A DNA stretch of 64,000 nt from Pseudomonas sp. P5_109 (GTDB lineage Bacteria; Pseudomonadota; Gammaproteobacteria; Pseudomonadales; Pseudomonadaceae). Both the position numbers and the translations under genes were made by a program. This document shows, piece after piece, positions 47,288 through 58,642 of the stretch (position 1 is the stretch's first letter; every line of letters starts with the position of its first letter). The stretch covers positions 551,501 through 615,500 of the forward strand of contig NZ_CP125380.1 of the NCBI RefSeq assembly GCF_034009455.1. Reading direction: 5' to 3'. The notes beneath the pieces are model-generated. The model saw nothing but the letters and a program-made list of their open reading frames with translations. It did no database searches and had not been told where the DNA came from.

Positions 47288-48589
47288 TTGTTCTTTGAGC
47301 GCCACGGTGGTGGTGAGCGAGTCATCCTCGTTCACTTGGATGGACAGGACCCTGAGGCGCGCGAAGATCCGCAGGAGTTTCAGGAATTGGCTAATTCGGC
47401 GGGTGCCGAGACCGTCGCGTTTTTTAACGTGCCGCGTCATCGGCCAACCGCCAAGACCCTGATTGGCAGTGGCAAGGTCGAGGAACTGCGCGACCTGGTC
47501 AAGGCCGAACAGGCCGATCTGGTGATTTTCAATCACATCCTCACGCCCAGTCAGGAACGTAACCTCGAACGTGTTTTCGAGTGTCGCGTGATCGACCGTA
47601 CCGGTCTGATTCTCGATATTTTCGCCCAGCGCGCCCGTACCCATGAAGGCAAGCTCCAGGTCGAACTGGCCCAGCTTGACCACATGAGCACCCGGCTGGT
47701 TCGTGGCTGGACTCACCTTGAGCGCCAGGGTGGTGGTATCGGTATGCGTGGCCCGGGTGAAACCCAGCTGGAAACCGACCGCCGTTTGCTGCGGGTTCGC
47801 CTGCGGCAGATCAAGGGGCGGCTGGAGAAGGTGCGCAGCCAGCGCGAACAGTCGCGCCGTGGCCGATCGCGTGCGGATATTCCTACCGTGTCCCTGGTGG
47901 GGTACACCAACGCCGGTAAATCCACGCTCTTCAATAACGTGACGAAATCCGACGTCTACGCAGCTGACCAATTGTTTGCCACGCTGGACCCGACCCTGCG
48001 TCGTCTGGAAATAGACGATCTGGGGCCGATTGTCCTGGCGGACACAGTGGGTTTCATTCGCCACTTGCCGCACAAGCTGGTCGAAGCATTTCGGTCTACC
48101 CTCGAAGAGTCGAGCAACTCCGATCTGTTGTTGCACGTGATCGACGCGGCCGAACCCGATCGCCTGTTGCAGATCGAGCAGGTAATGGTCGTGCTTGGCG
48201 AGATTGGTGCTCAGGACTTGCCGATCCTCGAGGTCTATAACAAACTCGATTTGCTTGAAGGCGTTGAGCCACAAATCCAGCGCGACGAGAACGGCAAGCC
48301 CCAACGGGTCTGGCTGTCGGCGCGAGATGGCAGTGGTCTGGAATTGCTTGAACAAGCCATTGCCGAGTTGCTGGGCAGTGATTTGTTTGTCGGTACCTTG
48401 CGCTTGCCGCAACGATTCGCTCGACTGCGTGCGCAGTTCTTCGAACTCGGTGCGGTGCAGAAAGAAGAACACGACGAAGAAGGCATCAGTTTGCTGGCCG
48501 TTCGTTTGCCCCGGGTCGAGTTGAATCGACTGGTAAGCCGCGAGGGATTGCAGCCGATGGAATTCATCGAGCAACACACTTTGCAATAA
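47288..48589 (+). CDS. hflX: Ribosome-splitting GTPase HflX
   Basis: This 433-aa GTPase splits stalled 70S ribosomes after heat or antibiotic stress. The N-terminal domain with the GGGIGMRGPGE motif precedes the GTPase domain with P-loop GYTNAGKST, followed by G4 (NKLD). It starts at a TTG (47288) just after AGGAG, 12 bp after hfq. The hfq-hflX-hflK-hflC order is the classic hflA arrangement. Nothing unusual was seen. Confidence 0.95.
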   Translation: MFFERHGGGERVILVHLDGQDPEAREDPQEFQELANSAGAETVAFFNVPRHRPTAKTLIGSGKVEELRDLVKAEQADLVIFNHILTPSQERNLERVFECRVIDRTGLILDIFAQRARTHEGKLQVELAQLDHMSTRLVRGWTHLERQGGGIGMRGPGETQLETDRRLLRVRLRQIKGRLEKVRSQREQSRRGRSRADIPTVSLVGYTNAGKSTLFNNVTKSDVYAADQLFATLDPTLRRLEIDDLGPIVLADTVGFIRHLPHKLVEAFRSTLEESSNSDLLLHVIDAAEPDRLLQIEQVMVVLGEIGAQDLPILEVYNKLDLLEGVEPQIQRDENGKPQRVWLSARDGSGLELLEQAIAELLGSDLFVGTLRLPQRFARLRAQFFELGAVQKEEHDEEGISLLAVRLPRVELNRLVSREGLQPMEFIEQHTLQ

Positions 48590-48685
48590 AAGCCTGGGAA
48601 AGCGGTTGTGCCGTGGTGACAGGCATTCTGTAGCATTGGTCGGCGCGCCGTGGGTGCGTCTTTGCTTTATCAGATGGAGAGCGCT

Positions 48686-49861
48686 ATGGCTTGGAATGAG
48701 CCGGGTGGCAACTCGAATAATCAGGATCCTTGGGGTGGCAAGCGTCGTAACAACGGCGACCGCAAGGGGCCACCGGATCTCGACGAGGCCTTCCGAAAGC
48801 TGCAGGAAAGCCTGAACGGTTTGTTCGGTGGTGGTAAGAAGCGTGGTGGCGACGACGGCGGTGGTCCGGGCAAGAGTGGCGGCTTTGGCGGCCTGCTCGG
48901 CATCGGCCTGGTCGTTCTCGCCGCCGTTTGGCTGTACAGCGCGGTTTATGTCGTCGACGAGCAGGAGCAAGCCGTGGTGCTGCGCTTTGGCAAGTACTAC
49001 GAAACTGTGGGTCCCGGCCTGAATATCTACTTCCCGCCGATCGACAAGAAGTACATGGAAAACGTCACGCGCGAGCGTGCCTACACCAAGCAGGGCCAGA
49101 TGCTGACTGAAGACGAGAACATCGTCGAAGTGCCGCTGACCGTGCAGTACAAGATCAGCAACCTGCAGGACTTCGTGCTGAGCGTCGATCAGCCGGAAAT
49201 CAGCCTGCAGCACGCGACCGACAGCGCCTTGCGCCATGTGGTGGGTTCCACCGCGATGGACCAGGTACTGACCGAAGGTCGTGAATTGATGGCCAGCGAG
49301 ATCAAGGAGCGTCTGCAACGCTTCATGGATACCTATCGCACCGGCATCACTGTCACCCAGGTCAACGTACAGAGCGCAGCGGCACCGCGTGAAGTCCAGG
49401 AAGCCTTCGATGACGTGATCCGTGCCCGGGAAGACGAGCAGCGTTCGCGTAACCAGGCTGAAACCTATGCCAACGGCGTCGTGCCGGAAGCCCGTGGTCA
49501 GGCCCAGCGCATCCTCGAGGATGCCAATGGTTACCGTGACGAAACCGTCTCGCGCGCCAAGGGTGAGGCCGATCGCTTCACCAAGCTGGTTGCCGAGTAC
49601 CGCAAGGCACCTGAAGTCACCCGCCAGCGTCTGTACCTGGACACCATGCAGGAAGTCTTCACCAATACCAGCAAGGTACTCGTGACCGGCAACAAGAACG
49701 GCCAGAGCAACCTGCTGTACCTGCCGCTGGACAAGATGGTCGAAAGTGGTCGCAGCACCAGCACTCCGGTGACCGGCGCAGCAGCCAGCAGCAATGAAGC
49801 GAATGCGCGTGCGGCAGCAGATCTGCAGCAACAGCAAGCACGTACCAGGGAGAGTCGCTGA
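48686..49861 (+). CDS. hflK: FtsH protease regulator HflK
   Basis: This SPFH-domain membrane protein of 391 aa, with HflC, forms a cage around FtsH. The N-terminus is Gly/Asn/Lys-rich and cytoplasmic, one membrane helix (about 72-95) follows, and the SPFH domain and coiled coil lie in the periplasm. The ATG at 48686 (MAWNEPGG) has GGAGA upstream; the open frame extends twelve codons more. It shares one base with the hflC start (TGATG), so translation is coupled. Confidence 0.94.
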   Translation: MAWNEPGGNSNNQDPWGGKRRNNGDRKGPPDLDEAFRKLQESLNGLFGGGKKRGGDDGGGPGKSGGFGGLLGIGLVVLAAVWLYSAVYVVDEQEQAVVLRFGKYYETVGPGLNIYFPPIDKKYMENVTRERAYTKQGQMLTEDENIVEVPLTVQYKISNLQDFVLSVDQPEISLQHATDSALRHVVGSTAMDQVLTEGRELMASEIKERLQRFMDTYRTGITVTQVNVQSAAAPREVQEAFDDVIRAREDEQRSRNQAETYANGVVPEARGQAQRILEDANGYRDETVSRAKGEADRFTKLVAEYRKAPEVTRQRLYLDTMQEVFTNTSKVLVTGNKNGQSNLLYLPLDKMVESGRSTSTPVTGAAASSNEANARAAADLQQQQARTRESR

Positions 49862-50730
49862 TGAGCAATAAATCGCTGATCGCCCTTATTGTCGGCGTCG
49901 TCGTGGCGATCGCTGCCTGGAACTGCTTCTACATCGTGGCTCAGACCGAGCGTGCGGTGTTGCTGCAGTTCGGTCGCGTGGTCCAGACCGATGTTCAGCC
50001 AGGCCTGCATGTGAAAGTGCCTTACGTTAACCAGGTGCGTAAATTCGACGCACGCCTGATGACGCTGGATGCACCGACACAACGCTTCCTGACGCTGGAA
50101 AAGAAAGCCGTGATGGTCGATGCCTACGCCAAGTGGCGCGTGAAGGACGCAGAGCGTTACTACACCGCGACTTCCGGCCTCAAGCAGATTGCCGACGAGC
50201 GTTTGTCCCGTCGCCTGGAGTCGGGCCTGCGTGACCAGTTTGGTAAGCGCACCCTGCACGAAGTGGTTTCCGGTGAGCGCGATGCGCTGATGGCGGATAT
50301 CACGGCTTCGCTGAACAAGATGGCCGAGAAAGAGTTGGGTATCGAAGTTGTCGATGTCCGGGTCAAGACCATCGACCTGCCGAAAGAAGTCAACCGCAGT
50401 GTGTTCGAGCGTATGAGTACCGAGCGTGAGCGTGAAGCTCGCGAGCACCGCGCCAAGGGTAACGAGCTGGCCGAAGGCATCCGTGCCGACGCCGATCGTC
50501 AACGCCGCGTGCTGCTGGCTGAAGCCTATCGTGAATCCGAAGAGGTTCGCGGTGATGGCGATGCCCAGGCCGCTGCGATCTACTCCAAGGCCTACGGTCA
50601 GGATCAGGAGTTCTACGCGTTCTACCGTAGCCTGCGTGCCTACCGTGAAAGCTTCGCGAACAAATCCGACGTATTGGTCCTCGACCCAAGCAGCGACTTC
50701 TTCCACTACCTGGAAAAAGCCAAGCCTTGA
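49861..50730 (+). CDS. hflC: FtsH protease regulator HflC
   Basis: This SPFH protein of 289 aa, partner of HflK, has one N-terminal membrane helix (about 5-25) and an SPFH domain with QTERAVLLQFGRVV. A helical region with REAREHRAKGNELAEGIRA-type repeats forms the cage side. It overlaps the hflK stop by one base. After it comes a hairpin terminator at 50816-50838, so the hfl operon most likely ends here. Confidence 0.94.
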   Translation: MSNKSLIALIVGVVVAIAAWNCFYIVAQTERAVLLQFGRVVQTDVQPGLHVKVPYVNQVRKFDARLMTLDAPTQRFLTLEKKAVMVDAYAKWRVKDAERYYTATSGLKQIADERLSRRLESGLRDQFGKRTLHEVVSGERDALMADITASLNKMAEKELGIEVVDVRVKTIDLPKEVNRSVFERMSTEREREAREHRAKGNELAEGIRADADRQRRVLLAEAYRESEEVRGDGDAQAAAIYSKAYGQDQEFYAFYRSLRAYRESFANKSDVLVLDPSSDFFHYLEKAKP

Positions 50731-51039
50731 TACGGCGTTGACCTGAATCACTCCGCCGGGCGGCTAAAAGCTCTGGCGGGGTGATCCTTTGGGAAAACGT
50801 GTGTATGATGCGGCAGCCGGGAAATTCCCGGCTTTTTTGCGTCTGCACGTTTGATTGCTGTTTTTGAGCAGATGCCGGGCCGATTGGCTCGACAGTTTTT
50901 CGAGGAAAGTGGTTGGCGAAGCCGGTAAAAGGCTTTTCGCTTCGTCGCTCATGCGCGTGGTTTGTGCATAAGCCGATCATTTTCTGCTTCACTCAAGGCT
51001 CGCCGACAGGCTGGCTGCCCGGAGATAGGGGAAGGCGTA
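50731..51039. other. hflC-hisZ gap: no gene seen
   Basis: The 309 bases contain a short CCGCC/GGCGG stem after hflC, a TATGAT box (50804-50809) and the terminator below, then sequence with no gene-like frame. In several pseudomonads a small DUF2065 gene sits here; I find none in this sequence. Confidence 0.5.
50816..50838 (+). terminator. Rho-independent terminator after hflC
   Basis: GCCGGGAA and TTCCCGGC form a tight hairpin followed by six T. It separates the hfl operon from hisZ-purA. Confidence 0.88.
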
Positions 51040-52227
51040 ATGGCAACGGTAGACCGCTGGCTTCTGCCAGATGGCATCGAAGAAGTACTGCCACCGGAAG
51101 CTGCGCGTATTGAAGTCGCGCGTCGTCAGGTGTTGGATCTGTTCCAGAGCTGGGGTTACGAGTTTGTCGTGACTCCCCATATCGAGTACCTGGAATCCCT
51201 GCTGACTGGCGCAGGCCAGGATCTGGATCTGCGCACCTTCAAGGTCATCGACCCGCAATCGGGCCGGCAGATGGGTTTCCGTGCCGACATCACGCCGCAA
51301 GTGGCGCGCATCGATGCGCATACTCTGCGCCGGGAAGGTCCGAGCCGCCTGTGCTATGCCGGTAGCGTGCTGCATGCCCAGCCTCGCGCCTTGTCGTCCT
51401 CGCGCAGCCCGATTCAATTGGGTGCGGAGTTGTACGGCGACGGCAGTCCGAGCAGCGACGTCGAAGTCATCAGCCTGATGCTGGCCATGCTGCAACTGGC
51501 CGATGTGCCGGATGTGCACATGGACCTCGGCCATGTCGGCATCTACCGTGGCCTGGCCCGTGCGGCCGGTTTGTCCGGTGAAGTCGAGCAGCAGTTGTTC
51601 GATGCCTTGCAACGCAAGGCCATCGATGAGGTCATTACCTTGACCGAAGGCTTGCCTGCCGATCTGTCGGGCATGTTGCGTGCGTTGGTCGACCTGTGTG
51701 GTGGTCGTGAGGTGTTGAGCGCTGCCCGCGAGCGTCTGGCCAAGGCGCCGGCCCCTGTACTGGCAGCGCTGGATGACTTGCTGGCGATTGCCGAGCGGCT
51801 GTCCGTGCGTTTCCCTGAGCTGCCGCTGTACTTCGACCTGGGCGAGCTGCGTGGCTACCACTACCACACCGGTGTGGTGTTCGCCGTGTTCGTGCCGGGT
51901 GTTGGCCAGTCCATTGCCCAAGGCGGTCGTTACGACGACATCGGCGCCGACTTCGGTCGTGCCCGTCCGGCAACCGGCTTCTCTACCGATTTGAAAACCC
52001 TGGTGACCCTGGGGCGTGCTGAGATCGAGCTACCGTCTGGCGGTATCTGGATGCCTGACAGTACGGATGCGGCACTCTGGCAGCAGGTTTGCCAGTTGCG
52101 CAGTGAGGGTCAGCGTGTCGTTCAGGCTTTGCCTGGACAACCTTTGGCCGCCGCCCGTGAAGCGGACTGCGACCGGCAATTGATTCAGCAGAACGGGCTT
52201 TGGCAAGTATCGCCACTGGCTTCTTGA
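51040..52227 (+). CDS. hisZ: ATP phosphoribosyltransferase regulatory subunit HisZ
   Basis: This 395-aa paralogue of histidyl-tRNA synthetase lacks aminoacylation activity and pairs with the short HisG to start histidine synthesis. It has the class II synthetase-like core ([23 protein letters not shown]) but no C-terminal anticodon-binding domain. The ATG at 51040 follows AGGGGAAGG. purA comes 54 bp after, as in other pseudomonads. The upstream frame from 50962 has no protein-like start. Confidence 0.93.
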   Translation: MATVDRWLLPDGIEEVLPPEAARIEVARRQVLDLFQSWGYEFVVTPHIEYLESLLTGAGQDLDLRTFKVIDPQSGRQMGFRADITPQVARIDAHTLRREGPSRLCYAGSVLHAQPRALSSSRSPIQLGAELYGDGSPSSDVEVISLMLAMLQLADVPDVHMDLGHVGIYRGLARAAGLSGEVEQQLFDALQRKAIDEVITLTEGLPADLSGMLRALVDLCGGREVLSAARERLAKAPAPVLAALDDLLAIAERLSVRFPELPLYFDLGELRGYHYHTGVVFAVFVPGVGQSIAQGGRYDDIGADFGRARPATGFSTDLKTLVTLGRAEIELPSGGIWMPDSTDAALWQQVCQLRSEGQRVVQALPGQPLAAAREADCDRQLIQQNGLWQVSPLAS

Positions 52228-53571
<1,344 letters not shown>

Positions 53572-53587
53572 TAAGTCGTTGATGTAA

Positions 53588-53620
53588 AACACAAAGGCTC
53601 CTTAATCGGGGCCTTTGTCG
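53588..53620 (+). terminator. Rho-independent terminator after purA
   Basis: CAAAGGC..CC and GG..GCCTTTG pair around a loop with TTAATC, followed by a short T-containing tail. Confidence 0.75.
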
Positions 53621-53652
53621 TATTTGTCTGTAGGACGGCATGACCTTTGCTG

Positions 53653-53679
53653 TAAATCTTCTCAAAAGAATGCCATCAA
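53653..53679 (+). promoter_or_regulatory. Candidate sigma-28 promoter of the chemoreceptor gene
   Basis: TAAA (53653-53656), exactly 15 bases, then GCCATCAA (53672-53679), five of eight matches to the GCCGATAA consensus. Its place 31 bp before the chemoreceptor GTG fits FliA control. Confidence 0.5.
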
Positions 53680-53709
53680 ATTAATGGCGTCCAAGCAGAG
53701 GGATTCACA

Positions 53710-55644
53710 GTGTCGGCCGTTCTCTCACTGTTACAAAGCCGTTTGTTGCGGCCCGTGTTCGTTACCCTTGGTATCGCCCTTTTGGTGCAGGTGCTGGTAG
53801 CTGTCGCTCTGACCCGGAGCACGGTGACCGCGCTGGAAGCCGATCTGGGTAAGCGCCTGGGCGCGGACAGCCAAAAGCTCTCTGCCGAGCTTGAGCAGGC
53901 AGGGCGCGAAGTCACGTCCAGTCTGGACAGCCTCTCTACCAGTACCCGTCAGCGCCTCACGGCCGGTTTGTCCTCGCGACTTGAGGAAGAGCAGGCGCAA
54001 TTGCGTTCGACCCTGGAAAAGGACCTGAAGGACTCCGCCAATGATATGGCACAGCTTCTGGCTTCGGTCGCGCCTCGCGCCATGTGGGACAACGATGTTC
54101 CAACACTGTCCGAATTCGCCCGTCGGGCCCAGCGCAATCCCAATGTGCTGTTCGTGGTGTATGACGACGCCACCGGCCAACACCTGACGCGCTACCTCAA
54201 TCGGGAAAATCCGATCAACAAGGCGCTGCTGGAAAAAGGCCAGGGCGAGCGGGCGCTCGACAAAGTGCTGGATGCGGCGAAGAACGATCCGTCGGTGTTC
54301 TACATCGAGGCTTCGATCAACCCCAATGGCGTGGAAATCGGCAAGGTCCTGATGGGGGTCTCGACTGCTTCGGTGGAGACTGACTTGGCGGCCCTCGACA
54401 AGCGCTTCTCGGCCCTGATCGCCAGCAGCGATCAACTGGTCGGCGACAGCCTCAAGGGCGCAGCGGCCGACAGCGCGACGGCCATGCGTGCGCGCCTGCA
54501 GTCAGCGCAGTCCACGGCGGCTGAAATGAAAGCCAACACCACCAGCACCGTGCAGGAAGCGGCCGCGACTTTGCGCTGGCGCATCGGTGTGTGCCTGGCG
54601 GTGGTGGGTTTTGGTGTCCTGCTGCTGTTGGCGGTGGTGCTCGGTCGCCGAGTGGTCAATCGCCTGAAAATGCTGATCGTTGCCATGGATGACCTGGCGG
54701 CGGGCGAGGGCGATCTGACCAAGCGTGTGCAGATCAACAGCAAGGATGAAATCGGCGACATGGCCTCGGCGGTCAATCGCTTTGTGGATAAGTTGCAGCC
54801 GATCGTGCGCGAGGCGGGCGATGTGGCTCAGCGTACCGGTGTCGAGATTGGCGCCATGACCTTGCGCAACGCCGGTGCAGATGCGGCGGCGGGCATGCAG
54901 CGTGACGAGGTGGCGGAGAGTTTGCGCGCGCTGTCGCAAATGGCCGATGAGGCGCAGTCGGAAAGCCATGCCATGCAGGCGGCGCTGAAGCAGGTCGTGG
55001 ACATTCGCCAGGCCACCGATGAAAACACCCGGACCTCGGCGAAAGTCGGCAGTCTGATCGAGGAGCTGGCGGGTCAGGTCAATACCGGTGCGCAAGTGAT
55101 CGAGCGCCTGGCGCAGCAAAGTGAACAGATCGAGGTGGTATTGACGGTGATTCATGGCATCGCCGAGCAGACCAACTTGCTGGCGCTGAACGCCGCTATT
55201 GAAGCGGCGCGTGCCGGCGAGACCGGGCGCGGGTTTGCCGTGGTGGCCGACGAGGTTCGGGCGCTGGCGAGCAAGACGCAGAGTTCCACCGGCGATATTC
55301 AGGCGCACATCGTTGCGCTGCAGCAAGGCGCGCGTGAGGCGGTGGCGGCAATTGGCCAGGCCGGGCGCCAGGCCAATGAGGGGTTGCTGGTGCTGCGCGA
55401 CAGTGCGCGGTTGCAGCAGTCGGTGCAGGCATCGGTCGAACAGGTTCATGCGGCAATTGGTCTGGCTACCCAGGCTGCGGCACATCAGGCGCAGGGCGCG
55501 CAGGCAGTGCGGGGGCGGGTCCAGACCATTCACGCCCAGGCCGAGAAAGCGGCGCAAGCTGTCGTGGCGACCACGGCGAGCGGCAAGGTGCTCGATGGTC
55601 TGGCTGCACAGTTGAAGGCGAGCCTGGGGCAGTTCAGGGCCTGA
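53710..55644 (+). CDS. Methyl-accepting chemotaxis protein
   Basis: This chemoreceptor of 644 aa has TM1 at about 14-35, a periplasmic ligand domain (about 36-290) that I cannot assign to a family, TM2 at 291-312, a HAMP domain (about 313-365), and a signalling domain with the conserved hairpin tip (about 475-520, with [19 protein letters not shown] and [12 protein letters not shown]). No C-terminal pentapeptide for CheR/CheB tethering is seen. It starts at a GTG after AGAGGG, with a candidate sigma-28 promoter upstream. The ligand is unknown. I do not recall this gene next to purA in P. aeruginosa. Confidence 0.92.
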   Translation: MSAVLSLLQSRLLRPVFVTLGIALLVQVLVAVALTRSTVTALEADLGKRLGADSQKLSAELEQAGREVTSSLDSLSTSTRQRLTAGLSSRLEEEQAQLRSTLEKDLKDSANDMAQLLASVAPRAMWDNDVPTLSEFARRAQRNPNVLFVVYDDATGQHLTRYLNRENPINKALLEKGQGERALDKVLDAAKNDPSVFYIEASINPNGVEIGKVLMGVSTASVETDLAALDKRFSALIASSDQLVGDSLKGAAADSATAMRARLQSAQSTAAEMKANTTSTVQEAAATLRWRIGVCLAVVGFGVLLLLAVVLGRRVVNRLKMLIVAMDDLAAGEGDLTKRVQINSKDEIGDMASAVNRFVDKLQPIVREAGDVAQRTGVEIGAMTLRNAGADAAAGMQRDEVAESLRALSQMADEAQSESHAMQAALKQVVDIRQATDENTRTSAKVGSLIEELAGQVNTGAQVIERLAQQSEQIEVVLTVIHGIAEQTNLLALNAAIEAARAGETGRGFAVVADEVRALASKTQSSTGDIQAHIVALQQGAREAVAAIGQAGRQANEGLLVLRDSARLQQSVQASVEQVHAAIGLATQAAAHQAQGAQAVRGRVQTIHAQAEKAAQAVVATTASGKVLDGLAAQLKASLGQFRA

Positions 55645-55660
55645 TCGGTTGTCTGTGCCG

Positions 55661-55734
55661 GCCCCTTCGCGAGCACGCCTGCTCCCACATTGGAATGCGT
55701 TTCCCTGTGGGAGCAGGCTTGCTCGCGAAAGCGG
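55661..55734. repeat. REP pair, family B
   Basis: Inverted copies with CTTCGCGAGCACGCCTGCTC and GTGGGAGCAGGCTTGCTCGC enclose about 20 bases between the convergent chemoreceptor gene and iron permease gene. Confidence 0.92.
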
Positions 55735-55736
55735 TG

Positions 55737-57293
55737 TCAGCGGCTCAGATACATCCGGGTCGTCAGCAAATAGACCGGCAACCCCGACACCACTATCAAC
55801 AACGCCGCATAAGGCGCCGCCGCCGCAAACTCCACATTCGCGGTATGCGCCCAGACTTCCGTCGCCAGGGTGTTCAGCCCGGTCGGGCTCAGCAGCAAGG
55901 TCGCCGTCAGTTCCTTCATCGCATCCAGGAACACCAGGGCAAAAGCCGCTCCCAGCGCCGGGAAAATAATCGGCAGTGTCACTCGGCAGAACGCGCTGAA
56001 TGACGAGGCTCCCAGCGTGCGTGCCGCCTCCTCAAGTTGCGGTGCCGCCTTGTTCAGGGCGGTGCGGATCGGTGCCTGCGCCAGCGGCAGAAACAGCAGG
56101 GCGTAGGCGATCAGCAACAGTGCCGAAGTCTGGTAAAGCATCGGCACATAGTGCAGGGCGAAATACACCAGGGTCAGGGCAATGACCAGGCCCGGCAGGG
56201 CATGTAGCAAGTACGGCAAGCGCTCGGCCCAGATCGCCAGTTGACCTTTGTAGCGCACGACCAGCAGGCCGACCGGCACCGCCAGCACCAGGCAAACCGC
56301 AGCGCCACCCAGCGACAGTGCGAGGGATGACAGCAATGCTTCGCCGATTGCCGCCACGGGAAAGGCCGCCGACGATCCCACCGCCAACCAGTACGCCAGC
56401 ATGCCCAGCGGAATCCCGCTGCCGATGACTGCCAGCAGCAGGCAATAAAGCTGTCCCGCCACGGCCCACGGCCCCAATCGAACCTGCTCCGCTTGTCGCG
56501 CGGCACCCTGGCCAGTGCGCACGTGTCGACCCTTGCCGCGCACGCGCAGCTCCAGCCACAGCAGCGCCAGACACAGCATCAGCAGCACGGCGGAGAGCAT
56601 CGCCGCATTGGCATTGCTGAACTCCAGCTCGAACTGTTGATAGATCGCGGTGGTGAAGGTTTGCAGGCCGATGATCGACAGCGCGCCGAACTCCACCAGC
56701 ATGTGCAGGGCAATCAGCAAAGAACCGGCGAGCAGCGACGGCCAGAGCAGGGGCAGGGTGACCTTGAAAAACACGCCCCAGCGGTTCTGTCCCAGCGTGC
56801 GCGCTGACTCTTCCAGTGAGGGGTCGAGATTGCGCAGGGTCGCCGCCACGGGCAGGAAAATCAGCGGGTATTTAGAGAGTGTCATCACCAGAATTGCCCC
56901 GCCGAGCCCTTCGAAATGAGCACTCAAGGAAACCCAGGTAAAACTGCTGACAAACGCCGGTACGGCGAAGGGCAGGCACAGGATCACGCCCCACAAGCGC
57001 CGCCCCGGCAGATTGCTGCGCTCCAGCAGCCACGCCAGCGACAGGCCGATCACGCCGCAGGCCAGCGTCACGCCGACCATCAGCGCCAGGGTGTTGCGCA
57101 GGAGCCCGAACACGTAGGGGCGCCACAGCAAATGCAGCGCCTCGGCCCAGCCTGCTTGCCAGGCCTTGAGCCCGACATAGGCCAGCGGCAGCAAACTGAG
57201 CACTACCAGTAGCAATACCGGCAGGACCAGCCAGATCGACGGCCGCTTGCGCCGCGGCACGTACCCGCCATACGTGGAAAGCGATGCGCTCAT
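55737..57293 (-). CDS. Iron(III) ABC transporter permease, two-domain
   Basis: This 518-aa inner-membrane permease has about twelve helices and two binding-protein-dependent transport domains in one chain, each with its EAA-type loop (EESARTLGQNRWGVF; EEAARTLGASSFSAF). It matches the FbpB/SfuB type. Iron is inferred from the upstream binding protein (shared-base TGATG start) and the Fur-like box. No ATPase gene is adjacent in this window, so the partner FbpC-type ATPase is encoded elsewhere. Confidence 0.9.
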   Translation of the reverse strand: MSASLSTYGGYVPRRKRPSIWLVLPVLLLVVLSLLPLAYVGLKAWQAGWAEALHLLWRPYVFGLLRNTLALMVGVTLACGVIGLSLAWLLERSNLPGRRLWGVILCLPFAVPAFVSSFTWVSLSAHFEGLGGAILVMTLSKYPLIFLPVAATLRNLDPSLEESARTLGQNRWGVFFKVTLPLLWPSLLAGSLLIALHMLVEFGALSIIGLQTFTTAIYQQFELEFSNANAAMLSAVLLMLCLALLWLELRVRGKGRHVRTGQGAARQAEQVRLGPWAVAGQLYCLLLAVIGSGIPLGMLAYWLAVGSSAAFPVAAIGEALLSSLALSLGGAAVCLVLAVPVGLLVVRYKGQLAIWAERLPYLLHALPGLVIALTLVYFALHYVPMLYQTSALLLIAYALLFLPLAQAPIRTALNKAAPQLEEAARTLGASSFSAFCRVTLPIIFPALGAAFALVFLDAMKELTATLLLSPTGLNTLATEVWAHTANVEFAAAAPYAALLIVVSGLPVYLLTTRMYLSR

Positions 57294-58303
57294 CAGTTCA
57301 GGCCAACATCACGTTCCAGGTCCAGGGCTTCTTCGGCATTGCCCAGGTCGGCTGGTGTGACTTTCGGTGCTTCCAGCTCGCTGAATGGCTTGAGTCCGCG
57401 ATCAGACTCCATGCCTTTGTGCAGCGGGTATTCGGCGGTGGTCTGGGTGATCACGCGCTGGCCTTCCTCGCTGGCCATGTAGGCGAGCAATTGCTGGGCT
57501 TCTATTGGGTGTTTGCTGGATTTCAGCACCGCTGCGCTGGAAACGGTGATCAGCCCGCCGACGTCGCCACCGGTGAAATAATGCAATTTCGAATCGAGCT
57601 GGCCTTTTTCACGCTGCAAGGCGAACCAGTAGTAGTTGTTGACCAGCACGGTGGCCACTTCGCCATTTTCCACGGCTTTGAGCGCGACCATGTTGTTGCT
57701 GTAGGTTTTGCCGAATGCGCGCAGCCCGGTCAGCCATTCTTCGGCAGCGTCCATGCCGTGCACTTTGATGATGGCGACGGCTTGTTCCTGGAAGGCGCCA
57801 CTGGTGGGCACAAAGCCGACCTTGCCTTGCCATTTTGGATCGGAGAAATCCATCACCGACGTCGGCAGGTCTTTTTCGTCGATCAGCTTGGGGTTGAAGG
57901 CGACGACGCGCACCCGGGCCGTCACGCCAATCCAGGTGCCATTGCTGGCGACGTATTCCTTGGGCAGTACGGCCAGCGTGGCGTCATCCGCCTTGGCCAG
58001 CAGGCCTTGTTCGCCAAGTTTGTTCAGTGGCGGCGATTCTTCGGTGTAGATCACGTCGGCAGGGGAGCGATCGCCTTCTTCGACGACCTGGCTGGCGAGC
58101 TGATTGCTACTGCCTTTGCGCACATTGACGTGGATGCCGGTCTTGGCTTCGAAGGCTTTGGCGACTGCGTCACCGACTTCTTTGTGTTGGCCGTTGTAGA
58201 GCGTCAGGGAAACCGGGTCGGCGGCTTGGGTGAGGGGGGAGGCAAGTGCCAGGCCGAGCAGGGTGATGGTCAAGCCGCGGCGCAGGGTATTTCGAAACAT
58301 CAT
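57293..58303 (-). CDS. Iron(III) ABC transporter substrate-binding protein (FbpA/HitA type)
   Basis: This periplasmic binding protein of 336 aa has a signal peptide ending near residue 27 (LTQA). The tandem tyrosines Y224-Y225 in NNYYWF are the ferric-iron ligands of the FbpA family. It delivers Fe3+ to the downstream permease. The ATG at 58303 is preceded at good spacing by GAGGAA; a second ATG is the next codon. A Fur-like operator lies about 40 bp upstream, so iron repression is expected. Confidence 0.9.
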   Translation of the reverse strand: MMFRNTLRRGLTITLLGLALASPLTQAADPVSLTLYNGQHKEVGDAVAKAFEAKTGIHVNVRKGSSNQLASQVVEEGDRSPADVIYTEESPPLNKLGEQGLLAKADDATLAVLPKEYVASNGTWIGVTARVRVVAFNPKLIDEKDLPTSVMDFSDPKWQGKVGFVPTSGAFQEQAVAIIKVHGMDAAEEWLTGLRAFGKTYSNNMVALKAVENGEVATVLVNNYYWFALQREKGQLDSKLHYFTGGDVGGLITVSSAAVLKSSKHPIEAQQLLAYMASEEGQRVITQTTAEYPLHKGMESDRGLKPFSELEAPKVTPADLGNAEEALDLERDVGLN

Positions 58304-58343
58304 TCGCAGGGTTCCTCACTGTCGCATTGCAAAAACTTGCAAC

Positions 58344-58362
58344 AATGATAAACGATATTATT
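58344..58362 (-). promoter_or_regulatory. Candidate Fur box upstream of the iron importer
   Basis: AATGATA (58344-58350), five bases, TATTATT (58356-58362): an inverted repeat with six of seven pairs that resembles the Fur operator half-sites. It sits about 40 bp upstream of the binding-protein start. Confidence 0.6.
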
Positions 58363-58419
58363 TCTCAAAAGCGCGCTGCGATGTTGAAGGGCGTTAGGTA
58401 GGTTCGGTAAATGGAAGGG

Positions 58420-58545
58420 CTTTTGTGGCGAGGGGGCTTGCCCCCGTTGGGTCGCGAAGCGGCCCCAGGGCATACTTCACTACACCGCATTTGCCGAGTT
58501 TACGACTGCTTCGCAGCCGAACGGGGGCAAGCCCCCTCGCCACAT
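58420..58545. repeat. REP pair, family A
   Basis: Inverted copies of the GGCGAGGGGGCTTGCCCCCG type, with matching CGAAGCGG / CTTCGCAG inner arms. It lies between the iron-binding-protein promoter region and the first tRNA-Leu terminator. Confidence 0.92.
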
Positions 58546-58584
58546 GAATGGTGGTGGTTCGAACATTTTTGAATGCCGGAAACG

Positions 58585-58610
58585 CAAAAACCCGCTTTCG
58601 CGGGTTTTTG
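58585..58610 (-). terminator. Terminator of tRNA-Leu copy 1
   Basis: CAAAAACCCGC and GCGGGTTTTTG form a symmetrical stem with loop TTTC; it is 32 bases beyond the tRNA 3' end on the minus strand. An identical element follows copy 2. Confidence 0.88.
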
Positions 58611-58642
58611 TGAAACTCAAGGTCGTAACCTTGAATTTGAAT

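Noticed and set aside
47057..49837. 926-codon open frame on the minus strand
   Set aside because: It spans hfq, hflX and hflK in antisense; those genes carry clear motifs and ribosome-binding sites, so this is a shadow.
50804..50838. Small RNA gene from the TATGAT box to the terminator
   Set aside because: No matching -35 at 17 bases, and the RNA would be only the terminator hairpin itself.
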